Source: Pomphorhynchus laevis (taxonomy: Eukaryota; Acanthocephala; Palaeacanthocephala; Echinorhynchida; Pomphorhynchidae). Taken from it: a DNA stretch of 64,000 nucleotides. Each line of letters opens with the position of its first letter. Position 1 is the stretch's first letter. The stretch is from contig WNNJ02002500.1 in NCBI GenBank assembly GCA_012934845.2, positions 124,001-188,000 of the forward strand. Direction: 5' to 3'. Positions 1-11,952 of the stretch are shown here, piece after piece. A program made the translations under genes and the position numbers. Below the pieces are notes generated by a model, which did not search any database, was not told the DNA's origin, and saw only the letters and a program-made list of their open reading frames with translations.

Positions 1-60
1 TCCAATTAATTTGACTTAAACAAAATTGACAAATGATCTTTCTAAAATTAGTAAACACTA

Positions 61-120
61 AAGTGTATACTAATAAAATCTATACTAAATAAAATGTATA
101 CTAAATAAAATGGATACTAA
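61..120. repeat. short AT-rich tandem repeat
   Basis: About three imperfect units of a 17-18 bp motif built around TATACTAAATAAAAT. Simple sequence with no coding content. Confidence 0.6.
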
Positions 121-363
121 TCATGTGAACGGATACTTTTTCACGTCTGTGAACTAGCTTACAATTCTTAGCAGAGTCTACATACACAGAATAGCATATC
201 CGAAATAACAAAGTCCACATACACATAAATCAGTAAAACAATTTTCTGTCAAGTAGTGCATTATACTATAGATGATGTTATAAAATAAATTGTTTACTTT
301 AATAGTTGAACATTAAGAATGAATATTACAATAATAGGCAAATATGAAATGAACCGTTTATAC

Positions 364-615
364 TCTTTGTTGATGGGCTGATCTTTTTCGGTTGTGGATT
401 TGATGAATTAAGAGTTTTCGAAATAGACGATGACGATGTGTGTTTGAGAGAATGCGATTTACTGGAGTTGTTATTATCAACATTTGTTTGTAAGTCTTCC
501 ATTAGATCAAAATTACAGCAGCCAACCGTTGATGACTTCCTCGTCATCGGTACGACTTCCCCGTTATTTTCATTGTTTGATTGTGAAATTCTATTACAAC
601 ACGAAGGATCTTCCA
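364..615 (-). CDS. possible internal host exon, Ser/Asn-rich, unknown protein
   Basis: A minus-strand open stretch of about 84 codons whose composition is unlike random AT-rich DNA. It begins EDPSCCNRISQS and continues with SSTVGCCNFDLMEDL and a run rich in Ser, Asn and Lys (SSKSHSLKHTSSSSISK). The open frame has no ATG at its left end. It starts just after a TTACTTAAG that could be a splice acceptor (AG at 616-617), and a GTATAA that could be a donor follows at 363. I therefore read it as an internal exon of about 252 nt, not a whole gene. No family is recognised, and the low-complexity Ser/Asn tract suggests a disordered segment. A chance ORF is the alternative, and no neighbouring exon was found. 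Confidence 0.35.
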
Positions 616-1578
616 CTTAAGTAATGCATTTAAAATTTACAATTTGGAATAAAACTATATTTTATATTAAAAATTTATACAAAGCAATAAATCTATACAT
701 CGTTTGCTCCAAAGTCCGTAGTTTTTATCAGATGATAAAGCAAGTGCTTGTTAAAAATATTTTAGATAGAAATATTGTTAAAAATATTGTTAAAAATATT
801 TCAGTAGATATATGCTACTCAAGTAAAATGTCAAAGCGTAAAAATAAACATTCACTTTATATAAATTTAAAATATTTTTAAGAACTGCAAATTTTTTACC
901 AATTTTTGAACGAATTATTATTTAATGTGTAGCTAATATTATAGAATTTGTATTTTGTTAACGTATGCATTACATCAATTTCATAAAGTAAAAATAGTTT
1001 TTGAAGATTACTATTACCGCAATTTGTTTTAATAAATAATACATATTGAACTAGTTTCCAAAATTGAAATATCTGCCGATAACTTCAATTTTAATGATTT
1101 CCATAAGTTCAATATATTAGTTATATAATGTGTAATAATTTGGTTTTCTTCTAATTTTGATGCTATGACAATTACATGTCTCACGCACACCGATATTGCC
1201 TTGGCAAACTGTATGACTATCATAAACTTGATTTTATTTCGAAAAATAGAATCAATTTTATTTTTTTAAATCAAATTGATTATAAAAAATTTTATTTTAA
1301 ATTTTATTAAACTAATATAAAATTTCAATTAATCAATAAAATCCATAATAAATAAATGTTATTTTTTGTTGATATAAATAAAATTATTTTTTCAAAATAA
1401 AATTGAAAATAAATCCATTTTAGTTGATTTTATTTTTGTAAAATTTATGGATTATTAATTTTAAATCCTAAACTATTGGTTGTAAGATTATGTTTATCAT
1501 ACAACAATTTATAAATATCAAATAATAACAAAAAATATGTAAATAAACAGATGACCTACTTTTCCCGCCAATTTATAG
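616..1578. other. AT-rich DNA without a recognisable gene
   Basis: Contains a short tandem of AAATATTGTTAAA around 765-800 and long A/T tracts from 1235 to 1460. I see no coding signal. Confidence 0.6.
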
Positions 1579-1657
1579 TCTGATTGAAAGAATCTGGAAG
1601 ACTAAACAGCATAACCCGACTCTATGCTGTTTAGTCTTCCCGATTCCTTCAATCAGA
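1579..1657. repeat. 79-bp hairpin, 35-bp arms, 9-bp loop
   Basis: Arms 1579-1613 and 1623-1657 are inverted copies matching at 33 of 35 positions, with loop ACCCGACTC. The arms are clearly more GC-rich than their surroundings and contain GGAAGACTAAACAGCATA. A transcript would fold into a single long stem. It could be a miniature foldback element or a small-RNA precursor. No target-site duplication was seen. Confidence 0.8.
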
Positions 1658-3449
1658 ATATAAAAATATGTACAGATTTTTAATCAACGTTTCTAAATTT
1701 TGTGGTGTTGATAACTGTATTTAGCAATTACGCATGAGAAAGATATGTAAAAATTGTTGACGGAGTCGAGTAAAGTTTCATTGTCTACACTGTCAATTTT
1801 TAATTTAAAAACTTAATTTCTTTTTATAGTTTTGAATATTTATAAGAACGATGAAAGGAATTAAATAATTGTTGTATTCTAAAAATTCGCAATATTTTGA
1901 TATCAAATATTATCTTCAAGAAATTACAAAATGCTTATTTAAACACATAACGAGGTTATTATGTTTTAACATTTTGTAATTACCTGAACATTATAGCACG
2001 ATCAATTGAAATATTGTGAATTTCCGTTTTAAAAAACTACATTCAATCATTTTTTCTAATTTATAAAACTCTTTTTATATATCGTGCAAAATGCGTAGAC
2101 TCAATTAACTGACATGATTTATTTTCTGGATCGAAACCATCACTTTTCATCTGGGAATTAAGTGATATGATTAGTTAGTTTTATTTTCTGGATTGAAATC
2201 TGCATTTTTAAAATAATGTAGAATTGATCACTAAATAATACTGATGTTTAAAAACTCGTTTTACTGGATATCGTTATTAATCATTGGTTTAATAAACTGT
2301 TTTGGGTAAAAGATGAAAACTTACCCAAGTAGGTGAAAATGGGATATATCCAAATAAAGCAGTATAGAACCCTGCTTACCAGTTACTTATAATTTCAAAC
2401 AAAGCAGAAAAAAATAAACCATGCAAAACATCATACAGCTCTATATGGATACAGAAAACCTTTAAATTACAAACAAAGGCATATAAAAACTGACTGGCTA
2501 TTATTCTGTAAATGAATTCTACATGATGTAGTAAATACAAATGCAGTTTCCTCAACAAAAATGATATTGACGTGCATCAGACATCAAAATATGAAAATAT
2601 GGATATTTAAATGAAAATAGCGATTCGCACGAAATGGATCCACGTGTGAGACACTTTAGTGACTATATTGTAAGATGAGTTCAATTAACATTATTTTGCA
2701 AGCTGATTAATATCTTTAGAGCAATAAACATAAACTCAGCATTATTTCTATTTAGCACTAAAAATAGAACGCAGTTTTTAACAGACAATGCCAGCATACA
2801 GTCAGTCATTTTAAAAAAGCATAAGAACAATAACAGTAAAATTAATACCAGGACAATTTACATGTGGCGACAACGGCGCAGAAGAGAACAACAAACCATT
2901 CTCAAAACGCAATAAAATTAAAAAAATACAATCAAAGTGTGCTAGGTGTAATTTATTGCTTTTCAATGCGTAGATTTTTCTAACAAACTCAAATTATAAG
3001 GTCTAGTTTTAAATATTAGGAAATGCACTCATTTCTAAATGAAGTTTAAAGAATCGATATCAAGATATATTTCTTAATCTTAAATGTTGTTTAAAGAACC
3101 AAATGATACAGACGGCAAGCAAATTTGTTTAAATATGTGTTTATAAGGGTGAAAAGTTAATAAAATGTCGTTTCTTTAATGATTTTATAAAAATATATCT
3201 ATCCAAACGATAAGTCTTCGTTTCTAGAAAATATCACAGCAAATAATATACCAAGGTGTCTTACGCTCCTAATGGTCAGACTACTTCACATTGTGCGACT
3301 TAATAAGGCTCTTAGACGAATATAAGAAAAAATGTGGATCAAACCCAAAGTATTGCATTGATGTTAGATAATTAAATCTCATATACTAGCGTTAAATGGC
3401 TGGATGATGACATGTTAGAGAAACTAAATCATAATGAAATAAAGAATTT
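1658..3449. other. AT-rich DNA, no gene seen
   Basis: Only scattered short stop-to-stop ORFs with A/T-driven composition. It includes the dispersed motif at 2091-2121 listed separately. Confidence 0.6.
2091..2121 (+). repeat. dispersed motif ACGTAGACTCAGTTA, copy 1
   Basis: Reads ATGCGTAGACTCAATTAACT followed by GACATGATTT. Six related copies occur elsewhere in the window (5465, 7625, 8251, 28145, 41381, 47517). It is probably a conserved part of a repeat family. Confidence 0.55.
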
Positions 3450-4073
3450 AATAAGAAATTTAGTAATAATATAACACAAAACCTTTCTTAAAAGCATGAC
3501 TCATTGAACAACAATTAAATGATTTGAATTTATTATTAAATAATATAACTGTATAACAATAATATTGAAAAAATAAGATCAATAATAAATTATTTTTATA
3601 TTAGGATTATATATTCTGATTTGATGATCTTATAAATATAAACTTGTAACATTTCAATGATGCAATAAAAATTATAAATCACATTAAAAAATAAATAGTA
3701 AAATTATTTTTTTATCATTAAAGATTTTGTATTTGGTTATTTTTGTGTAAATATAAAAATAAATATATAATATCGGCGAATATTTATAAAATGTTACTAT
3801 ATATGATAAAAATATATCTTTAATAAAATTAAATGAATACTGGCTACTACAATGACACATTTAAGATGCATTTTGAATTAAAATGTGTCGTCAAATAGTC
3901 AAACATAAATTCAAAAGATAATAATTAATAGAAATCATAAATGACATTTACAATATAAATAAGAAAAATATGATATCATAATTATCATTAATGCTATAAA
4001 TTTGTTGAACATTCATAATAATTATTAACTGATCAAATGGGAGAGTGAACAGAATTTTTATTGACATTAAAGA

Positions 4074-4157
4074 ATTTTCGATAGCTGACTGCTATCATCA
4101 GAATGAAATTATGTATGTTATAATTTTATCGTGATGATAGCATTAGTTATCGACAAT
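4074..4157. repeat. nested hairpin inside the left arm
   Basis: Arms of about 26 bp share CTATCATCA near the loop and CGATA near the base, around a roughly 31-bp AT-rich loop. The same hairpin occurs inverted at 9607-9690 in the other arm. Confidence 0.75.
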
Positions 4158-5464
4158 TCGTCGATTTAAATTATAAATTTAAATAAATTATATAAATCTT
4201 ATAAATTATAATATAAATTAAATAACTTATAAATTATAATTAAATAATTATATGAAGCATATAAATTATAATTAGTTATTAATTAAGCATATAATTACTG
4301 CTTTTACCAAAAAGATGTTTATATTGCATGAATTTTGTTGTGTCTGACATTTTCTACGTATTTGGGCTATAAACCTCGGAATGCATTAGATTTTTAAGTA
4401 TTTTTTTTCGGATGGAAACTTTTAAGATTTGGGTAATTTAATATCAAGCACTGCACACTTATTTTAACAAATGCAATCTTTAGTGATTAAGCAATCAATT
4501 GTTTTCAAACTATTAAAATTTTAATTACTTTTTACTACGTTATATTCAAGCACAATGCACACTTAAACAAGGTAATATTCAGATTTATAACGCAAGCTTT
4601 TGCTTTTCTAAAAATTATTGATTTTTATAGGCAAACTGGTGTTCGAAATTTATTACTCAATCAGGATTTTTTAAAGCATTTTCTATTACAAAAAAGCACA
4701 GTGTTAATGTTAAACATGAACTAAACGGGTTACATCTGTAGTTAGAAATCTACACCCGGATCTACACCATGTGCCACTGAATACCCGTTTCCGGCAACGA
4801 GATTATGATAATGTGCAAGGCTAAAAACATCTAAAATAAGGTTGTAATGTAATAGGATCAAATGTTAGCGAAATAAAATGATGCTGCAATAAATAATTAA
4901 TATTGTTATAGAAAGACATTAAATAATTCACTTTGAAAGCTTCTAGAGCATTGCTTTGTCTAATTATGAAATGTAACTTGATTAATCTTTACCAGTATCT
5001 GTAATGGATTTATGGTAATCCAACATCCATTGAGACCATCATATGAAGGTCTTATTAAGATTATTACACTGTCAGATAATGGTCTAATTTGAATTAAATT
5101 GACAGTTGTATATAAAGATATAATGGTCTTTCATAGTTATATCAATACTACGAAACGTTGGATATGCCATCGACGAAATAGATCTAAATAAATATTTAAT
5201 TTATTTGTAGCAAATCACATTAGGCCTTTTGAAATTTATACATTTGTACTTGACATTACAAATACTAACATTTATGCAATTTTGATTTATCGAATATTTG
5301 CTTAATTAATATATTATTGAGCTGGTCAAAAACTAAACAGATGATCGAATTTTATAATAATTTTTTATTTTTAATTATAAATATTTAATGTCATTTAAAA
5401 TATTTTCGTAATTAATTATTTGAATTTTATTTATCATAATTTTTAATTTATAAATAATATTAAA

Positions 5465-5495
5465 TACGTATATTCAGTTTGCTGATCTGATTTGC
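5465..5495 (+). repeat. dispersed motif, copy 2
   Basis: Reads ACGTATATTCAGTTTGCTGA then TCTGATTT. It lies inside the left arm of the giant inverted repeat and is mirrored at 8251-8280. Confidence 0.55.
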
Positions 5496-5885
5496 TTAAT
5501 AAATTTATTATTAAGATGGCATAAACTAAAAAGGGATAAATTGCATTTTATTCAAACAGTATATCTTTCACAGTGAATAATAAATGCTATTATTTACACA
5601 AGCTTATAATAAAATGTTTCCAAAATGTAAAATTGAATAAAGCATATATCAATATTTATTTTATATCAAATATTTATTGTGTTTTATAAAAGGAAATTTA
5701 CCTTAATTTTGAAAATAAATTTAAATTATCACACATCTTATCAAAATATTTATTGACTTTTCAAAGTATGTTTTTCAAGCACTATTTTGGTTGGCCGTTA
5801 CAACTTTTAGTTATTAAAAAAAATTTTTTTTGTGAAATGTAAGAATGTAATACTGCTGTATCCTTCAATCCTAAACATGTGTCTA

Positions 5886-6072
5886 CAAACTAGTTTACGA
5901 ATATCGTCACGAACCAGCTGCAACACGACCTAATCGCCAACATCATCCTTCTTCAACGAAAGTACTCAGTGGATCATCAGGGCGCAGGCACTGATCACTA
6001 ACGTTTTTACATGCTGTAATACTTGGATGGTCTATAAAGAATCCAGCTAGTCATTAAAAAATTGCACGAAAC
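5886..6072 (+). repeat. direct repeat, unit 1 of 2
   Basis: About 187 bp related to 6180-6367, spaced about 294 bp apart. Shared words include ACAAACTAGTTTACGAATAT, AACATCATCCT, TACTTGGATGG and GAATCCAG. Divergence is considerable, so the duplication is old. Confidence 0.75.
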
Positions 6073-6179
6073 ATTCCTGCGAATTTGTATACTCTTCACC
6101 GGTTTAACATTTTTCGAAATAGATTTTCAGAGCAGTTCATTAATCTGTGCAATGTATGTATGTTATATTGCTCAATATA

Positions 6180-6367
6180 TCAGCAAACTAGTGTATGAAT
6201 ATCGTTACGAACAGGTGCCACACAATCTAATCACTAACATCATCCTGCGCCGACGTTAATACTCAGTAGATTTTGAGAGCTCAGGCACTAAGCACTAATG
6301 TTTCAATATGCTTTAATACTTGGATGGCCTATATCGAATCCAGATAGTCGCTGAAAAATTGCAGGAA
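6180..6367 (+). repeat. direct repeat, unit 2 of 2
   Basis: Second, diverged copy of the 5886-6072 unit, with point changes and small gaps throughout. Confidence 0.75.
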
Positions 6368-7303
6368 ATTAATTGCAAAAATGCAAATCAGTTATTTTAT
6401 TTAATTTCACCTAATGAATACTTTTCAAGGTTATAAATATATCATTATATTTTGTTACACCGTCGTCTGGGTAGATATTTGCCGCTTTCTAAAGTTATCA
6501 GAATTGGACTTAAAATAAAAAATCAATACGTTGTAAGTGATTATTATTTGTAGATATTAAGAGCAATTTTGATAAAACGGGCAAAATTTAATTGCTCTAG
6601 CTAAGATACCGTAAAAATGCTAAAGATTTAATACAATTTGCAGTTAACACGGCAGTAGATATGGAAATAACTATAGTTCAATTTAAAACCTAATTGCATG
6701 TTGCAATTTTGTTTCGTTCAAAAACGTCAGAAGAAATGTCGGTTTATTGTTATGCATGTTTATTTGTGCCGCTCAAAGCTATTAAAAAGTATCAAAGCGA
6801 CTGCGAATTTTAAATGAAATGTAAGTATTCCGTTGAAAGTTCCGTTATTGGAAGTATCAATGCTCATTCTTCCCGCCGAATTCATCATTATATTTTATAA
6901 ATTATATTTCATTATAGTTTAGTCTTAATCACATACCAGACTCCAAAGATGGAATTAACCCTCCCATTTCTTTTCGGTTTTATTAATATTTCATAAAGTT
7001 TCGTGCAAGGAGCATGCAAATTGATAAAAAATATTTTTTTTGTAGAAATATATAATTATTGTCAATGCAAAAAAGCCGTTGTGTGAAATAAACACAATTC
7101 AATAACCATAAGTTTTGGTTATTGAACTCATTGTCATTTCGACTATAGTCAAAGGCAAATACAACGCCCATTGCGTTTTACAAAACACTTTCATAACTAA
7201 TTTTAAAGGATCCTACCTTAATAAAAGATCAAGCTTTATTACAAATTATATAAAATTTTATATAATTGAGCAAATTCGTTTTCAATCCGAATTATTACAA
7301 GAA

Positions 7304-7526
7304 GGCGAGGAAACAGGAATATTTATTTGATTACAAAAATCCAATATTTCGGAGGCACTACGGCACGTCATATTCAGGGTTGTAATTTGCTTGAAAACTA
7401 AAAATAAACACTTTGCTTGAACACTTTTTAAGTGTTCAAGCAAATTAAAATCATGAAGATGACGTGCCGTAGTGCCGTGGAAATATTGGATTTTTGTAAT
7501 CAAATAAATATTCTTGTTTCCTCGCC
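7304..7526. repeat. 223-bp foldback: two 96-bp arms and a small inner hairpin
   Basis: Arms 7304-7399 and about 7431-7526 are inverted copies with about 90% identity, from GGCGAGGAAACA through GCACTACGGCACGTCAT. Inside them is a second perfect palindrome, TTTGCTTGAACACTT and its inverse, near 7412-7446. It resembles a miniature foldback element. No flanking duplication was identified. Confidence 0.85.
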
Positions 7527-7624
7527 TTGTAATTTTATATAATTATTTATAAATATTTAATTTATTTAATATTATTTAAATATAATAAAATAATATTATA
7601 ATAAATAATATATAATATGCATAA

Positions 7625-7655
7625 AATACGTATACTCAGTTATCTTATCTGATTT
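7625..7655 (+). repeat. dispersed motif, copy 3
   Basis: Reads AATACGTATACTCAGTTATC then TTATCTGATTT. It lies about 100 bp after the foldback. Confidence 0.55.
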
Positions 7656-8250
7656 AATCTAAACTTTGCAAACATTTAATTTTACTTGTTGTATTTTAGT
7701 TACCGCATTCTGTATTCCACAATCGATGCTAAAGTAGTCAGTCTCCTTTATTGTACAAGATAATAAAAATAATCCTTAAAAATACCATTATTGAAGTATT
7801 CAATATTGCCAGTATAGGAATATTAAAGTTAATCAATATTGGTACATTCGGAATATGTACATTCGGTTATTCAATATTGGTACACTGGATAATATATAGT
7901 TTCGTAATTATACTAAGGACATAGTTTCTGGATTATATATAGTTTAACAAAGAATCTTTATTATTACAATATTAATTTTGAAAAGTCAATAAATATTTTG
8001 ATAAGATGTGTGATAATTTAAATTTATTTTCAAAATTAAGGTAAATTTCCTTTTATAAAACACAATAAATATTTGATATAAAATAAATATTGATATATGC
8101 TTTATTCAATTTTACATTTTGGAAACATTTTATTATAAGCTTGTGTAAATAATAGCATTTTTTATTCAGTGTGAAAGATATACTGTTTGAATAAAATGTA
8201 ATTTATCCCTGTTTAGTTTATGCCATCTTAATAATAAATTTATTAAGCAA

Positions 8251-8280
8251 ATCAGATCAGCAAACTGAATATACGTATTT
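8251..8280 (-). repeat. dispersed motif, copy 4 (mirror of copy 2)
   Basis: Inverse of the copy at 5465, carried by the right arm. Confidence 0.55.
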
Positions 8281-8668
8281 AATATTATTTATAAATTAAA
8301 AATTATGATAAATAAAATTCAAATAATTAATTACGAAAATATTTTAAATGACATTAAATATTTATAACTAAAAATAAAAAATTATTATAAAATTCGATCA
8401 TCTGTTTAGTTTTTGACCAGCTCAATAATATATTAATTAAGCAAATATTCGATAAATCAAAATTGCATAAATGTTAGTATTTGTAATGTCAAGTACAAAT
8501 GTATAAATTTCAAAAGGCCTAATGTGATTTGCTACAAATAAATTAAATATTTATTTAGATCTATTTCGTCGATGGCATATCCAACGTTTCGTAGTATTGA
8601 TATAACTATGAAAGACCATTATATCTTTATATACAACTGTCAATTTAATTTAAATTAGACCATTATCT

Positions 8669-8712
8669 GACAGTGTAATAATCTTAATAAGACAGTGTAA
8701 TAATCTTAATAA
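8669..8712 (+). repeat. 22-bp tandem duplication specific to the right arm
   Basis: GACAGTGTAATAATCTTAAT plus AA occurs twice head to tail here. The left arm has one copy near 5055-5075. It is one of the few structural differences between the arms. Confidence 0.85.
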
Positions 8713-9606
8713 GACCTTCATATGATGGTCTCAATGGATGTTGGATTACCATAAATCCATTACAGATACTGGTAAAGATTAATCAAGTTACATTTCATAA
8801 TTAGACAAAGCAATGCTCTAGAAGCTTTCAAAGTGAATTATTTAATGTCTTTCTATAACAATATTAATTATTTATTGCAGCATCATTTTATTTCGCTAAC
8901 ATTTGATCCTATTACATTACAACCTTATTTTAGATGTTTTTAGCCTTGCACATTATCATAATCTCGTTGCCGGAAACGGGTATTCAGTGGCACATGGTGT
9001 AGATCCGGGTGTAGATTTCTAACTACAGATGTAACCCGTTTAGTTCATGTTTAACATTAACACTGTGCTTTTTTGTAATAGAAAATGCTTTAAAAAATCC
9101 TGATTGAGTAATAAATTTCGAACACCAGTTTGCCTATAAAAATCAATAATTTTTAGAAAAGCAAAAGCTTGCGTTATAAATCTGAATATTACCTTGTTTA
9201 AGTGTGCATTGTGCTTGAATATAACGTAGTAAAAAGTAATTAAAATTTTAATAGTTTGAAAACAATTGATTGCTTAATCACTAAAGATTGCATTTGTTAA
9301 AATAAGTGTGCAGTGCTTGATATTAAATTACCCAAATCTTAAAAGTTTCCATCCGAAAAAAAATACTTAAAAATCTAATGCATTCCGAGGTTTATAGCCC
9401 AAATACGTAGAAAATGTCAGACACAACAAAATTCATGCAATATAAACATCTTTTTGGTAAAAGCAGTAATTATATGCTTAATTAATAACTAATTATAATT
9501 TATATGCTTCATATAATTATTTAATTATAATTTATAAGTTATTTAATTTATATTATAATTTATAAGATTTATATAATTTATTTAAATTTATAATTTAAAT
9601 CGACGA

Positions 9607-9690
9607 ATTGTCGATAACTAATGCTATCATCACGATAAAATTATAACATACATAATTTCATTCTGATGATAGCAGTCAGCTATCGAAAAT
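9607..9690. repeat. nested hairpin inside the right arm
   Basis: Mirror copy of the hairpin at 4074-4157. Confidence 0.75.
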
Positions 9691-10315
9691 TCTTTAATGT
9701 CAATAAAAATTCTGTTCACTCTCCCATTTGATCAGTTAATAATTATTATGAATGTTCAACAAATTTATAGCATTAATGATAATTATGATATCATATTTTT
9801 CTTATTTATATTGTAAATGTCATTTATGATTTCTATTAATTATTATCTTTTGAATTTATGTTTGACTATTTGACGACACATTTTAATTCAAAATGCATCT
9901 TAAATGTGTCATTGTAGTAGCCAGTATTCATTTAATTTTATTAAAGATATATTTTTATCATATATAGTAACATTTTATAAATATTCGCCGATATTATATA
10001 TTTATTTTTATATTTACACAAAAATAACCAAATACAAAATCTTTAATGTTAAAAAAATAATTTTACTATTTATTTTTTAATGTGATTTATAATTTTTATT
10101 GCATCATTGAAATGTTACAAGTTTATATTTATAAGATCATCAAATCAGAATATATAATCCTAATATAAAAATAATTTATTATTGATCTTATTTTTTCAAT
10201 GTTATTGTTATACAGTTATATTATTTTATACAATAATAAATTCAAATCATTTAATTGTTGTTTAATGAGTCAAGCTTTTAAAAAGAACACGTTTTTATGT
10301 TATTACTAAATTTCC

Positions 10316-11939
10316 AATTAAACCATAATATTTATTGATATTAATATATTGATGTATTATTGCCTTTTAAAGTTACATAAAACAAATTTAATATTATGTT
10401 GTTAAGCACTTGTGCGCTGCATGTGCTTAGTTCAAATCGTGTAATATGTAAGCTTACGTCTTGATTGTTAACCAAAATAACTCTTAAGAATTTACGATTT
10501 TAAAGATGAAAAGTTATATCATAATCTAATGTCTGTGTCGCAAGATAATCTTCCTCCAACTAGATATATGCTATTACGCAAAACTATAACGTTATGACCT
10601 AACACTACTTTATATTACACAATAAAATCATCTAGTCACTTCAGTGCAACAGCAAAAGGAACTGCTGAACTAAATAAATGATGTATTAGCTATAAAACTA
10701 AATTATTAGCATTAGGGTTATTTAAATTGTAACAACTGTGAATCACTACTGAAAATCTTAAGTTCAGAATAGATAGATTTGTTTATATACTCGATGTATA
10801 TTTCTGTGAATTGCTGATATTTTACAAATAAGTGCAGTAATATGAAATTGCTTAAAAGGAGTAAAAACTCTTCCGCTACAAGTTGAATTAGTAAAATAAA
10901 TTATTAACTTCTCATATTAATACAAAATTTACATTATAAAACCAAGATATAAAGATACAAGTAAGAATCATCAACTAACTGAATTCACTATTCGGTTGGA
11001 AGACAAAAAGTGTAATCCATGTGTCTGAATTATCAATCGCGACACAATAGTCGATCACACACTTTTTAGTACACATTAGTGTTTTTGGATTAATATTAAA
11101 ACATTTACATACTTGATTTGCATTAGCTTTTAACCGTCAAAGAGCTATATTAAACTTCAACCACAAACTTACAAAATAGCATCAAATATATGACAGTATG
11201 TTTGGAATTTAAAAGCAATTGGTGAGATATGGAATTAACTGAAAAGGATACAACTTTTTGTTCTATTCTCTCAGAAAATTAACAGATGGCTTTTGGGTGG
11301 TAGTTTTTAGAAGTTGGCGTTACACTGTACATTTTTATTCCTCGAGGAAATGGAATTCGATATATATAATCCATTAACAACATTGTGATCGAGCAAACAA
11401 ATAAACTTTTTATTTTGGATAAAGAGCAATAGGTAAAACAGGAATTGGTAAAACACAAAATTACAGTATCTGTGAATATATAAAAAAAGCAAATTATTGA
11501 ATGTAGATTAGATATTAGATTATAGATGATTTATTATGTGAAAGAGAACTTCTATATAGACATTATATAGTAGTACATTGTGTTCATTTGCATTAATTCA
11601 TAGAACTAAAGTAACAACATCTGATATATATAGTTAAAGAAAAGTATCAAGAAACATCTGGTTAGCAAAAAGCCTTTGATTTACAACAGGAGTTCACGGT
11701 TTTAAAAGTATAAAAAGTAAAACTTATAGCTCGTCGAAGTAAAGCTGCGACGATGTTTTTTTGATGCATATCGCTTTATAAATAGAGAAACACCATATTA
11801 CAGTGAAATTCAAAAAAAAAAATTATAATAAGAATTTTATAAATATAATAATATATGGTTATATGGTCAGAAGGGAACAAAAGAAAGACAACTAAAACAA
11901 GACAAATCAAACGAAACACAGTTTAATGGCATAGTTCGG
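10316..11939. other. AT-rich DNA, no gene seen
   Basis: No open frame with protein-like composition, no repeat longer than a few tens of bases, no RNA gene recognised. Confidence 0.55.
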
Positions 11940-11952
11940 TCTTATCCACAGC

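Larger units (their letters stand above)
3450..5765. repeat. left arm of a giant inverted repeat (about 2.3 kb)
   Basis: This segment is the near-identical reverse complement of 7977-10315. The inner edge is sharp: both arms share the sequence through GACTTTTCAAA and then diverge. The outer edge fades between about 3435 and 3455. Differences are few (point changes, small indels and one 22-bp duplication in the other arm). No transposase or other ORF is visible. Most of the arm is AT-rich, with a GC-richer patch near 4740-4800. Confidence 0.93.
5766..7976. other. 2.2-kb spacer between the arms of the giant inverted repeat
   Basis: Unique spacer holding a direct repeat pair (5886-6072 and 6180-6367), a hairpin (7304-7526) and one dispersed motif (7625). 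No credible gene. Short ORFs here have A/T-driven composition. Confidence 0.75.
7977..10315. repeat. right arm of the giant inverted repeat (about 2.3 kb)
   Basis: Reverse complement of 3450-5765. The inner boundary at TTTGAAAAGTC is abrupt. The outer match ends near TATTACTAAATTTCC. It includes a 22-bp tandem duplication (8669-8712) that the left arm has only once. The high identity means either recent formation or gene conversion between the arms. Confidence 0.93.

Noticed and set aside
624-881. 85-codon plus-strand ORF
   Set aside because: Composition (Lys, Asn, Ile, Tyr) is what AT-rich DNA gives by chance. It contains a short tandem repeat and no motif.
9660-9690. CTGATGATAGC...GCTATCGAAA as a hammerhead in the giant repeat
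   Set aside because: The G10.1-C11.1 pair fails, and no partner strands for stems I and III exist nearby. It is explained as an ordinary hairpin.
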